64,000 nt of DNA. Source: Caenorhabditis remanei (lineage: Eukaryota > Nematoda > Chromadorea > Rhabditida > Rhabditidae). The stretch covers positions 17,544,587-17,608,586 of the forward strand of contig NC_071333.1 in the NCBI RefSeq assembly GCF_010183535.1, written 5' to 3'. Position 1 is the first letter of the stretch. Every line of letters starts with the position of its first letter. Shown here piece by piece: positions 26,366 through 38,359 of this stretch. Below the pieces are notes generated by a model. It was not told the origin of the DNA. It saw only the letters and a program-made list of their open reading frames with translations, and did not search any database. The position numbers and the translations under genes are program-made.

Positions 26366-28089
26366 CTATTCGAGACATGTAGTGAGACAGTTCAGCCACC
26401 TTCTTCGTTCTGGCGGCACATCGGCCATTTCTTCTCCGTTCGGTGCTTGTGGAAGATGAGTGAAATCGGCTGGCTCATCAGTAGCGTAGTAACAGAAGAT
26501 AATGTTTCCAACTGAAACATTTATAGTTTTTTTCATACCTGACTATAATCACTCACCAATGAGAAGAACTCCGTGGGTCAGGAAAACAATTCTCCATTCT
26601 TCGAGAGTGTTGTGCGTACAGATCAGGAAGACCAAAAGTGGTTCGATGAAGAGAGAAAGGCACTTGATGAATTGAATTTGGGAAAGGACGAAGTGAGAGT
26701 GTTGTCTGAAAAAAAATTTAAAAATTATAGTCCATCCCGATATAACTATGGTAATTACCTGGCTACAAGGGTGGCGCATTTGTAGAAACCTCCGCAGATG
26801 AATCCAGTGGAGCATTCGATGACCAAGAGAGCAATCAAGGAGAGATGAGCTTGATCCTTTGGAAGATAACCGAGAATACAGAAAAACGCACCGGAAACCA
26901 TCAAAGCGATCGTGTTGAAAATTCTCATTTTAGTCTTCTCAGACCAGAAGTGAATACGGTCACTGGCAACTCCGGAAATGATTTTAAAGGCCAAGTGAAG
27001 AGCACGTGGCACGGCAACAAAGTACCCGGTGTGGTTAACAGCGAATCCCAGAACTTCCTTCAAGAATGTTGGTCCGTACATAACAATGAATTGAGACATC
27101 ATCAATTCTCCGAAGGCAGAGAGCCAAACTGCCAACATGACGGAGTTAGTAAGGATCTTGGCGATTGGAGCTTTTTCGTGTGCTTGGACATCTCCTTTTC
27201 CTCTGTGAATCTTCTCAAGCTCGATTTCAGTCATCTTTGGATGTTTAGTTGGGTTGTTTCTAAAATTCAACAAATATTGATTGAAATATTTGTGTAAGCT
27301 TATAAACTAACCTGTAGAACCACCACCACAAACTGAAGAGAACACCACTGAGCACAGCGTGCACGTAGTAGACGGATTCCCATCCCCAGGACGATTCACA
27401 AAGCTCTCCGGCGACTGGCATAGTAAACATCACCGAGATTTGAGAAAATGAAGAGAGAAGTGAGATGAAGAGTCCGTGTTGCTTCAAACTGGCCCAGTTG
27501 ACAACGATCAATCCGATAGCGGCGAAATCTGCTCCGAAACTTACTCCCTGGAAACAAATTTTGAATTGGTGGTAGCAGTTTTAATGATTTTATTTTTTAC
27601 CTGGAAGAATCTAGCAATGACCAAAAAGTTGAAATGGAGGTGAGCAGCTAGTGGCATCAAAGCAGTGGATAAAGTTGACACAGCTCCAGCGAAAAAGAAA
27701 ACGGACCTTGCTCCGAATTGTTGGTAGAACCTTTAAAATTAAACATTTTCATCTAGAATTCTCTTTAAATGTTTGAACTTACCAATGGAAAGGCCAAGCT
27801 GCTGCGAGAGTTCCTACTGCTGCTGCCCACATAATGATAGACTTCTGCTTGTTATCGTAAGCTAAGTTCACCACTGAAGCATCAGTCATGGGTAATTCAG
27901 AAGTGTTGGTCTTAGGAGCCATGCAAATCATTGTAAAGTTGATGACAGTCATATTGGAAGCGATTGAAGCGATGCATAGCGTTCCTGGAATATATAATTC
28001 ATTTTTAGTAATCACAGTCAGCCACGAAACCACCTACCAATTGCAAGAACAATGTACCGTTGACGGTTTTCCAAGCATGGGACGACTGA
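26366..28089 (-). pseudogene. SLC17-type transporter copy 1, lacks start codon
   Basis: Exons 2-7 (from 27984 down to the stop at 26366) are identical in translation to the intact copy at 43613-45354. Exon 1 survives only as 28038-28089: the junction at 28089/28090 removes the first six codons, the ATG and all upstream DNA. Read in the transporter frame, the joined sequence reaches a stop without an ATG. The copy therefore cannot make the normal protein. It lies downstream of gene A copy 2 in the same orientation, and exon 2 can be joined in frame to gene A exon 4 (29736-29793). Confidence 0.85.
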
Positions 28090-28104
28090 CGCGGAAAGCT
28101 GACG
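28083..28104. other. Tandem duplication junction 1
   Basis: Transporter exon 1 sequence (CGACTGA, ending 28089) is joined directly to the gene A intron sequence CGCGGAAAGCTG. The original left edge at 19463 reads CGCGGAAGCTG, one A shorter. The parental sequences share at most one base at the join, which suggests end joining rather than recombination between repeats. Confidence 0.9.
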
Positions 28105-29735
28105 GGCCCCATAGTGTGTTTACCATGTTCTTGTCTTTAAATTTCTCTGTTTTTCAGTGCTTTTCTCTGAAAACTGACTGAATCTGAGAGAAGGAAGAAA
28201 ATCTTTCGGCTCTGTCCAGCGCGATTTGTTTTCGTGGACACGGGAAACGGAGAAGTGGCAGAAAAAAGGAAAAAAACGAGACGACGTCCGAAAAAAAGAA
28301 AGAAAAACGAACAGACAAGAAAAAAGGAGAGAAGAAAATAGAAAGGAGCAAAACCACCATCTGCTCGGCGCTGTTGCTCTCTTCTTCTCTTTTCTCTCGT
28401 GTCGTTTTCTTCTTCTTCTTGCCCATTTTTTTTCTCCCCTTCCCTTCGTTTTTTTTGCTCTTCTCGTGAGCCACTGGCCACGTCGACCGCTTCGTCAACC
28501 ACGCGCTTCATGCACAAATAAGGTCCCTCATCAGCACGCTCTTTCCCGTTTTCCTTCGCGTTTTTTTTGCGCGGTTGGGGGCTCTCAACGAACTCGCATT
28601 CAGTCCGTTTCAAAGATCTTGTGGACCGGGAAAAAGGGGAAAGGAAAATAAGGGGGAAAAAAGAGAAAGAGAAAAAAATATTCAGAGAATAACAAGCTTC
28701 TGAATAGAATCTCATTTAGTGGCTGCCTGGGAGCGGAAACGGGGACGAAGAAGGAGAAAAAAAGCTCTATGTGTGCGAAAAACAGGAATAAGAAGATCAA
28801 ATCTCAGAAAAAATAGAATAAGAGTTAAGCTTGTGGAAGCGTGAATTGAGTTAAATTGAGAAAAGTTTCCGGAAATGTCATTTTTTTTCACCTGAAATGT
28901 TTCTTTTTCAAAAAATTTCTGCCTGAAGAAAAATTGTTTGTGCTTTTTTTCTTCTTACTTCCGCGTCACTTCATCAAAAGGGCAAACCAATAGGGTAAAT
29001 TGGAAAATAAAGTGGGAACAAATAATTGGAAATTTTTGTTCTTGGGAACAAAAAATTCAGTTTCAAAAACCACAAAACATTTTCACACATTTTTCATGCT
29101 TATGTGAAACACAGGAACAGTATGACTCAGAAAAGAAGGAAACAAACTCATACCACTCCAACAATTTGAATGAATGTTACTAATAGCTGAACACCACTAC
29201 CATTACTTACTTAAATATGCCCCCTGCCAAAACTTTTGTTTAGTTAACAAAGTATTCTAAAATTAAAACAAGTCGAACATCTATATCTAGACGCCTCTCA
29301 AAAGAGCTAACTGATAGGGCGGAGCCGCCCCGGGAGGCAGTGACCACTTAGGGGCGGGACCAGAGAGGACTGGGGGAGAAGGTGGCAAAAGGTGAAACGA
29401 TCATGTGCGCGCGCGGGGACGGACGCGATGCAGAAAGTTTGTTCTTTGATTTATATTAACAAACAGTTAAAAAAAAGTTTTCGAGAAAAAAAGAAAAAGC
29501 TGACATAGACAAAAAAGAAATGATAGAGATGAGAGGAATGTGGAAAATGATTTGGAATCGGCATGCTGGAAAAAAGAAAAAGAAAAAGAATCGAAACTCA
29601 AAAACCAATGAAAAGGAGAGAAATGATAAGATAATGGAAAAGTGCAGGTTAAGAGGGTGACTGAAATTGGAAATAGTAGACTATCAGACTTGCAAATCAA
29701 AAAAATAAAAGAACAAATATAAAATATTCCCTTAC

Positions 29736-31365
29736 CAATGACAGTGGAGTATTCTGGAGCTCTGGTGGCGATCAACAGTTCAGGATTGAGAATCTGGAAG
29801 AAGCATTGTATTGTCCGCCGCTTATATACAATATTGTTGTTATCACATGTGGTTCATAAAGTGATGTCACACAATTTCTGATAACAGGGGGGGGGGGACA
29901 TTATGTCTCGTTCCCATTTTGCCTATCCGAATTAGTCATTCAATCAGGAAACCGCCAAAACATCACGTTTCCGGAGTGACCTTGCCACAGAAATGGAAAA
30001 AAGGGGAGAGAGAAGCAATCTAAATGTGTTTTCCCCTGTTTTCCTATCCAACTATCATTCACTAATCTTATCAATTAACCTTTTTTTTATTTTCTATCTT
30101 CTCAAAAATGTCTCTTTTTAGTAGTTTCCAACTCTTCTGATCGCTGCTATTGTGTTTTCTATCTTTTTTGGTGTTTCTCTCGTTTTTTTCTGTCGGGGAC
30201 ATATGACTTGTCTGTATGTATGCGAGTGCCCCGACCCGACCTTCAGAAAACATTAACGATCGAAGAATGGCGGTATATGTGGACACTGCGCCCTCCCATG
30301 GCTTGCCATTTACCCATTTACCCCTAGATATCAAAATTGTAACAAATGGTGAAGGGTATAAGGGAAACACATTTTGAACCTTTGACACGGATTGACCAGG
30401 ACGGATTACAGGGTATTTCGCAATTTGTTTGCCATTGTTTTTCGATAAGATCTCTCTCTCTTTTTTTTCTCCGTTTTCGAGAGTTTTCCGAGAAAGAACT
30501 TTCTAGAAAACACAGTAATCTAGGTCAAACAACAAGCAGTGGTCAGCTGCTTAGATTATGTTTACGAAATGAATCGTCATAAAAGATAATGAGTACAAAT
30601 TACTACCTATATCTGATCAGAGATTGGATGTGGTTTGATCACCTGGATAATTAATTCTTATTACATATGTGATTTTTGAATGGTCATATGAATAAGAATA
30701 AGAATAAGAATTAGGGCTCACCGATTTAGATGGACAGTTCGATTTGATCATTGTTACTTTAGTCATAGTTAGAAGGAAATCTTTGTAAAAACTTTGCAGC
30801 TTTGTAAAACAGAAGCAACAGAATGAATTCACCTGCCTACCCGATGTCCTCCGTTTTATCATTTTTATCATCCCGTAGCTCCCTCATATTGTTTTGTCTA
30901 CCTGCCCTTGACTCACCTTTCCATTCACCGCAACTTGGAACAATGGCCAGTGGTTTTCAGCTTCCGACGGTGCCGCATCGGTGGTACGAGAGGAGGCAAT
31001 GAATTGAGGGAGTACAGGAAGTATTCGATGAATATTTGATTCCTAAATGAGTTGTTTTGTTGATTTCACTTCCGATTAGATTACTTTAAATGTTTTCTGA
31101 AGAGAAACATCCAACGCGTTGCATATCTTCTTTTCCTTCGCGGTTTGGAGTATCCTGAAAACAAGTGACTCCGTGGATTTTTCAATTTCCAGTCTTGGTT
31201 TTCAATTTCCAACCTAGTATTGCTGAATATTGTCTGAAGATTGCAAACGTTTTTTTCCAATAGATATAGGAAGATACATCGTAAGATGATTGCAGCGAAC
31301 ACTATGAGGATTGCTGAGAATATGATTATCCATATCAGCTGGAGCATATGTTCATTGTATATCAT
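29736..31365 (-). CDS. Gene A copy 2, 3'-truncated; predicted 5' half of a fusion gene
   Basis: Exons 1-4 are present (31214-31365, 31085-31154, 30917-31042, 29736-29793) with translation identical to the complete gene, encoding 135 residues plus the first base of a glycine codon. The last two exons are outside the duplicated unit and absent. Exon 4 keeps a good donor (ATTG|GTAAGG). The next compatible acceptor downstream on the same strand is transporter exon 2 (ends at 27984), which also needs phase 1. Splicing over the 1.75-kb intron, which spans junction 1, would yield a 589-residue chimera. Without such splicing the copy is a truncated pseudogene. Confidence 0.6.
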
Positions 31366-34300
31366 CTGAAAAGAAGAGATTCTAATTTTTTTCATTCTCT
31401 TAGGTGTCATCAGGTGTTAATGAACCCCCAGACAACAGCTGTTCAACGGAGTGGGGGCATTGGGGGCACGGGAAATCGTTTTTCTGTTTTCACCGATGAT
31501 TTCTGTCTCAATAGAAACAAAACGTGAGAGTGACAAAGTGATCGGGGGAGTAACAGCTGTTAGAGGATTCTTGATTTTGATCTACAACGAAATGGCAAAG
31601 ACAAAACCAAAAACAAGAAAGAATTTCGAAAATTTGCGGAAAAGCTGAAGAGAGACGGGAGAAAGGGTATGAGATGAAACTGGGAAATTATAAAGTTGGA
31701 AAATTTTGGACAGCAGTAACCATAGAGATTTCATAAATTTCATAAATTTCATGTTGAAGGCTGACATTTCTGAAAGCAAAATTTTTTCGAGAATTTTTTC
31801 CATTTCTAAGCCGTTTCTGAACTTGTGAACTCAAAATATGCAAAACAAGAGAAGAGGGAAAACAGAAATTCTAACCTACATTCTACAATTAAGACTAAAT
31901 GAAATATAGTAAGAACAAAGTGCGGCACACAAAAGGGGAGCACGCGGCACACAATTTCTTCCTTCCGCACTCCCTCAAAATTATTTGATAGAAATGTTTG
32001 TATGTCATTTTTCTTCAGTGTACATAACCCCAGAGCTTCCGCGCGGAAAGGCAAAAATCGAGACACGAAAGTTTCGCCAAAAAATTTTTTTGCACCCCCC
32101 GCGCTATAAGCACTCAACTAGATATAAGAGTAATGTGTTGATTTTATATCAACAATTAACTGTGTCTAATGATTGGGAAGAAATTAAAGAAAATCATCTG
32201 AAAAAAGTTGTTTAGAAATATACAAATGAAGTTGTCGAAACGTTTGGTCATAACTGCTTTTCAGTTTTTTTCAGTCGATTTTTTAAGAGAAAAACTAGAA
32301 CCCATAATTTACGGCTCACGTTTGAACCTAATTCAGACTGACACTTGTTCAATTTTGCCCGACTTCTTTTTCTCTTGTTTTTTCCCGATTCCCATGTAAT
32401 GTACATGATTTTGAGTTCATTTTTGTTCTCCGATTACAAATTACAATTACAAATTACCGATTACCGATTACCGCGATTCAAATTCGGGTAATGTGTCTTC
32501 TCCGACCTTTTTATTCGAGGCTTTGGCGTGTGGCAAGTCACTTGATGCGCAAACCAATTTCGATTCCGTTTTTACTCTGTTTTTGGGAATAAATGTTGTT
32601 TTGGAAGACTGGCATGATGTGTTCAAGGTTGGGAAAAACGGAATAACAAACAAAAAACGGTCGTACCGATTTTTTTTGAATTTGGACTGATTTGTGGTGG
32701 TGGATGTAGGAGAAGAATTAGCGGTGTTCAAAGATTGAATTTAGAAAGAAGATATGGAAATGTTGGGTTGGAGTGCAGAAAGTTCAAAGGGAAACACAAA
32801 ACATGGAAAAATAAAAATAAAAAGGTTTGTATGACAACACAAAGAAGTTTCGTTCCCCAAAAACATATTGTATGCTTTCGAAATGTTTATATCCAAAATC
32901 ATGTGGTTTGGAAAGTTTTGAAAATTGTAAAACTTGGAAATTGCACCCTTCAGTGTTGTTGCTTGGTAACAAGTGCAAGTTTTTGAATATTTTTTGTCTG
33001 CAATATAAATAACAGCGTTTTTTAAACACAAATTCAGGTTTAAAATTACAGCTGACACAATTTTTTTCTTGTTTGTCTTCTGATTTTTTCAGCTTTCTGA
33101 AAAAGACTGTTGCTCTATTTTCCGTATTCAACGAGACATTTTTTCAATAGTTGGCAATACTCTAGTACTTTGTTTGCTTGTTTTGCTTCACCAAAACTTT
33201 CCTGAGGTACTTGAATCTCGAAAACCCTTAATAGCGTTACCGAACATTGGCTCCCACGCAAATAGATGAGTAACTTTCATATTTTTGTCTTGGCCTGCAA
33301 AGTACACATTTCATGAAATTTGGTTCACATGATCTGTTTATTCTGTCCAGGGTTTTTTGTTCGAAAAAGTTAAATTTGGAGCATGGAAGTCTGCAGTCGG
33401 AATTGTGTTAATGTGAGTCTGTGTGCAATTTCGAGCATGCAGAAGAACACGTTAACCTAAGCGCCTGGCGGTTGGCACCCGAGCGTACACAGTGTCTGTA
33501 AACAGTATGAACAAATATTTGTAGTTCGTTATCGGCATTTTTTCGAAGGGAGTTGGCGAAAAAACGCGAGAGAAACGGGGAAAATGCAGACAGGAACGAT
33601 GTTTCACTAACTTTTCGCGAACGAAAACTCGGAAACTTTCAGAAATAAACGGATAGAGAGTTCAAGTGCCTACACTTGAAAATTGTTGATATTTATGAGT
33701 AAGTCGCATTGAGTATACAACATTGGAAAATATCTGGCCGTAAATAAATGTGAAGTGGAGATCAGTAACATTGAAAAATTTAGAACGTTTGATTGGGATG
33801 TTCAATTATAAATCGTGGAGGGTGAATTATGGAACAGTTTATGAAAAACCTTAAGTGAAACTGCATGGGACTACTATATTAGTTTCCTAAGCGTTAAAAC
33901 TGAGAGATACATGAAACAATCATATATTCCAAAACGAAATTTGAATAATTTACAGTCTCAATCTCAAGTGTGCAAATCAGCAGAATATGAGGAATTTTTT
34001 GCCCCATTTTGCTCATAGGATTTTATATCGATCTGTACTAAAAAATTTATATCGATTCAATAACACAAGAGATTTTTTGAATAAATATTAACAACCCAGA
34101 AGCCATTCTGATACTAACAAAAAATGCGGAGCACCTTTTTGATGTTGTCATCTTCCAACAGAATTGTCATTTGGCTTAAAAGTTTTGCACTGACAAACGG
34201 GGCGTGATAGTTTGGTGACGAAAAAAAAACTTTCTAATAATACCATAAAGTAGTTTTTTCTATTTCTTGAGGATGTACCAGTCATTAAAATAAAAATATG

Positions 34301-34989
34301 CGATTTCTCAAACTTTCACTATTTTCGAAAATTGTACAAAGAACTTGTGAAGCATGATTTGCTAACCAGAACGTTTATTAAATATAACCAAAATTCTGCA
34401 AATTATAGTCGAATACCCGAAATATGAGATTTTTTGTCCGATACTGCATATTCTGTTCAGAGAAACAAAGAAAAACAAGGTTTTATTATTACAACCGTGC
34501 AAATCACATTCAAAAGAAAAACAGGAGGAAATTCAAGTGAAGTTAGCCTAAAAACGAAAGGAAAAGAACATATAAAAGTATCAGAATGCAAAAAAAATGA
34601 ATGTTATATTACCCAAATGGAAATTGTTGAAAGCAGCTCAAAACATAAACTGACAACAAAGCGGAAGAAGATAAATCAGTAAAATGCCCGATAGAAATGA
34701 AAATGTTAGAGAAATTAAATCAGGGTGCAGCATTCCATTGAATCAAGTTCCGTGTTAGTTGTCGAATTATGCTTCGTTTTCAGTGAGTCTGAAAATAAAC
34801 CAAATATTAGAATGGGAATAGAATCAGTGGTTTTCCCTGCAACTTATTATATTTTACTGTACGTTTATTTACAGACCACCATGACAACCCAGAATTGAAG
34901 GATATGAGAAGGGGGTTAAAAATGGACGTATGGATTCAAATAAATAACAGGCAAAATTGGATAATACGGTTTTAGAAGGGGGCCTTTCA

Positions 34990-36713
34990 CTATTCGAGAC
35001 ATGTAGTGAGACAGTTCAGCCACCTTCTTCGTTCTGGCGGCACATCGGCCATTTCTTCTCCGTTCGGTGCTTGTGGAAGATGAGTGAAATCGGCTGGCTC
35101 ATCAGTAGCGTAGTAACAGAAGATAATGTTTCCAACTGAAACATTTATAGTTTTTTTCATACCTGACTATAATCACTCACCAATGAGAAGAACTCCGTGG
35201 GTCAGGAAAACAATTCTCCATTCTTCGAGAGTGTTGTGCGTACAGATCAGGAAGACCAAAAGTGGTTCGATGAAGAGAGAAAGGCACTTGATGAATTGAA
35301 TTTGGGAAAGGACGAAGTGAGAGTGTTGTCTGAAAAAAAATTTAAAAATTATAGTCCATCCCGATATAACTATGGTAATTACCTGGCTACAAGGGTGGCG
35401 CATTTGTAGAAACCTCCGCAGATGAATCCAGTGGAGCATTCGATGACCAAGAGAGCAATCAAGGAGAGATGAGCTTGATCCTTTGGAAGATAACCGAGAA
35501 TACAGAAAAACGCACCGGAAACCATCAAAGCGATCGTGTTGAAAATTCTCATTTTAGTCTTCTCAGACCAGAAGTGAATACGGTCACTGGCAACTCCGGA
35601 AATGATTTTAAAGGCCAAGTGAAGAGCACGTGGCACGGCAACAAAGTACCCGGTGTGGTTAACAGCGAATCCCAGAACTTCCTTCAAGAATGTTGGTCCG
35701 TACATAACAATGAATTGAGACATCATCAATTCTCCGAAGGCAGAGAGCCAAACTGCCAACATGACGGAGTTAGTAAGGATCTTGGCGATTGGAGCTTTTT
35801 CGTGTGCTTGGACATCTCCTTTTCCTCTGTGAATCTTCTCAAGCTCGATTTCAGTCATCTTTGGATGTTTAGTTGGGTTGTTTCTAAAATTCAACAAATA
35901 TTGATTGAAATATTTGTGTAAGCTTATAAACTAACCTGTAGAACCACCACCACAAACTGAAGAGAACACCACTGAGCACAGCGTGCACGTAGTAGACGGA
36001 TTCCCATCCCCAGGACGATTCACAAAGCTCTCCGGCGACTGGCATAGTAAACATCACCGAGATTTGAGAAAATGAAGAGAGAAGTGAGATGAAGAGTCCG
36101 TGTTGCTTCAAACTGGCCCAGTTGACAACGATCAATCCGATAGCGGCGAAATCTGCTCCGAAACTTACTCCCTGGAAACAAATTTTGAATTGGTGGTAGC
36201 AGTTTTAATGATTTTATTTTTTACCTGGAAGAATCTAGCAATGACCAAAAAGTTGAAATGGAGGTGAGCAGCTAGTGGCATCAAAGCAGTGGATAAAGTT
36301 GACACAGCTCCAGCGAAAAAGAAAACGGACCTTGCTCCGAATTGTTGGTAGAACCTTTAAAATTAAACATTTTCATCTAGAATTCTCTTTAAATGTTTGA
36401 ACTTACCAATGGAAAGGCCAAGCTGCTGCGAGAGTTCCTACTGCTGCTGCCCACATAATGATAGACTTCTGCTTGTTATCGTAAGCTAAGTTCACCACTG
36501 AAGCATCAGTCATGGGTAATTCAGAAGTGTTGGTCTTAGGAGCCATGCAAATCATTGTAAAGTTGATGACAGTCATATTGGAAGCGATTGAAGCGATGCA
36601 TAGCGTTCCTGGAATATATAATTCATTTTTAGTAATCACAGTCAGCCACGAAACCACCTACCAATTGCAAGAACAATGTACCGTTGACGGTTTTCCAAGC
36701 ATGGGACGACTGA
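34990..36713 (-). pseudogene. SLC17-type transporter copy 2, lacks start codon
   Basis: Same structure as the copy at 26366-28089: exons 2-7 are intact (exon 2 is 36407-36608; stop at 34990), exon 1 is a remnant (36662-36713), and the ATG is lost at junction 2. It lies downstream of gene A copy 3 and can be entered in frame from gene A exon 4 (38360-38417). Confidence 0.85.
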
Positions 36714-36728
36714 CGCGGAAAGCTGACG
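36707..36728. other. Tandem duplication junction 2
   Basis: Identical to junction 1, including the extra A absent from the left edge of copy 1. Two independent breaks would not give the same join, so the third unit arose from the second by unequal exchange or a similar process. Confidence 0.9.
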
Positions 36729-38359
36729 GGCCCCATAGTGTGTTTACCATGTTCTTGTCTTTAAATTTCTCTGTTTTTCAGTGCTTTTCTCTGAAAACTG
36801 ACTGAATCTGAGAGAAGGAAGAAAATCTTTCGGCTCTGTCCAGCGCGATTTGTTTTCGTGGACACGGGAAACGGAGAAGTGGCAGAAAAAAGGAAAAAAA
36901 CGAGACGACGTCCGAAAAAAAGAAAGAAAAACGAACAGACAAGAAAAAAGGAGAGAAGAAAATAGAAAGGAGCAAAACCACCATCTGCTCGGCGCTGTTG
37001 CTCTCTTCTTCTCTTTTCTCTCGTGTCGTTTTCTTGTTCTTCTTGCCCATTTTTTTTCTCCCCTTCCCTTCGTTTTTTTTGCTCTTCTCGTGAGCCACTG
37101 GCCACGTCGACCGCTTCGTCAACCACGCGCTTCATGCACAAATAAGGTCCCTCATCAGCACGCTCTTTCCCGTTTTCCTTCGCGTTTTTTTTGCGCGGTT
37201 GGGGGCTCTCAACGAACTCGCATTCAGTCCGTTTCAAAGATCTTGTGGACCGGGAAAAAGGGGAAAGGAAAATAAGGGGGAAAAAAGAGAAAGAGAAAAA
37301 AATATTCAGAGAATAACAAGCTTCTGAATAGAATCTCATTTAGTGGCTGCCTGGGAGCGGAAACGGGGACGAAGAAGGAGAAAAAAAGCTCTATGTGTGC
37401 GAAAAACAGGAATAAGAAGATCAAATCTCAGAAAAAATAGAATAAGAGTTAAGCTTGTGGAAGCGTGAATTGAGTTAAATTGAGAAAAGTTTCCGGAAAT
37501 GTCATTTTTTTTCACCTGAAATGTTTCTTTTTCAAAAAATTTCTGCCTGAAGAAAAATTGTTTGTGCTTTTTTTCTTCTTACTTCCGCGTCACTTCATCA
37601 AAAGGGCAAACCAATAGGGTAAATTGGAAAATAAAGTGGGAACAAATAATTGGAAATTTTTGTTCTTGGGAACAAAAAATTCAGTTTCAAAAACCACAAA
37701 ACATTTTCACACATTTTTCATGCTTATGTGAAACACAGGAACAGTATGACTCAGAAAAGAAGGAAACAAACTCATACCACTCCAACAATTTGAATGAATG
37801 TTACTAATAGCTGAACACCACTACCATTACTTACTTAAATATGCCCCCTGCCAAAACTTTTGTTTAGTTAACAAAGTATTCTAAAATTAAAACAAGTCGA
37901 ACATCTATATCTAGACGCCTCTCAAAAGAGCTAACTGATAGGGCGGAGCCGCCCCGGGAGGCAGTGACCACTTAGGGGCGGGACCAGAGAGGACTGGGGG
38001 AGAAGGTGGCAAAAGGTGAAACGATCATGTGCGCGCGCGGGGACGGACGCGATGCAGAAAGTTTGTTCTTTGATTTATATTAACAAACAGTTAAAAAAAA
38101 GTTTTCGAGAAAAAAAGAAAAAGCTGACATAGACAAAAAAGAAATGATAGAGATGAGAGGAATGTGGAAAATGATTTGGAATCGGCATGCTGGAAAAAAG
38201 AAAAAGAAAAAGAATCGAAACTCAAAAACCAATGAAAAGGAGAGAAATGATAAGATAATGGAAAAGTGCAGGTTAAGAGGGTGACTGAAATTGGAAATAG
38301 TAGACTATCAGACTTGCAAATCAAAAAAATAAAAGAACAAATATAAAATATTCCCTTAC

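Larger units (their letters stand above)
19463..28089. repeat. Tandem duplication unit, copy 1 (8.63 kb)
   Basis: First of three head-to-tail units. The left edge CGCGGAAGCTGACGGG lies in a gene A intron; the right edge GGGACGACTGA lies in transporter exon 1. The unit contains gene A exons 1-4, 3.6 kb of its upstream DNA, and the transporter without its first six codons. Copy 1 differs from copies 2 and 3 at several homopolymers: G13 versus G11/G10 near 21270, T9 versus T8 near 19940 and near 24050. Confidence 0.95.
28090..36713. repeat. Tandem duplication unit, copy 2 (8.62 kb)
   Basis: Second unit, offset about 8624-8627 bp from copy 1. It shares several homopolymer lengths with copy 3 rather than copy 1. 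It carries a gene A copy without exons 5-6 and a transporter copy without its start. Confidence 0.95.

Noticed and set aside
26845..27297. 150-codon plus-strand open frame, also at 35469-35921 and 44092-44544
   Set aside because: It is the antisense shadow of transporter exon 5, whose sense reading is a clear membrane transporter.
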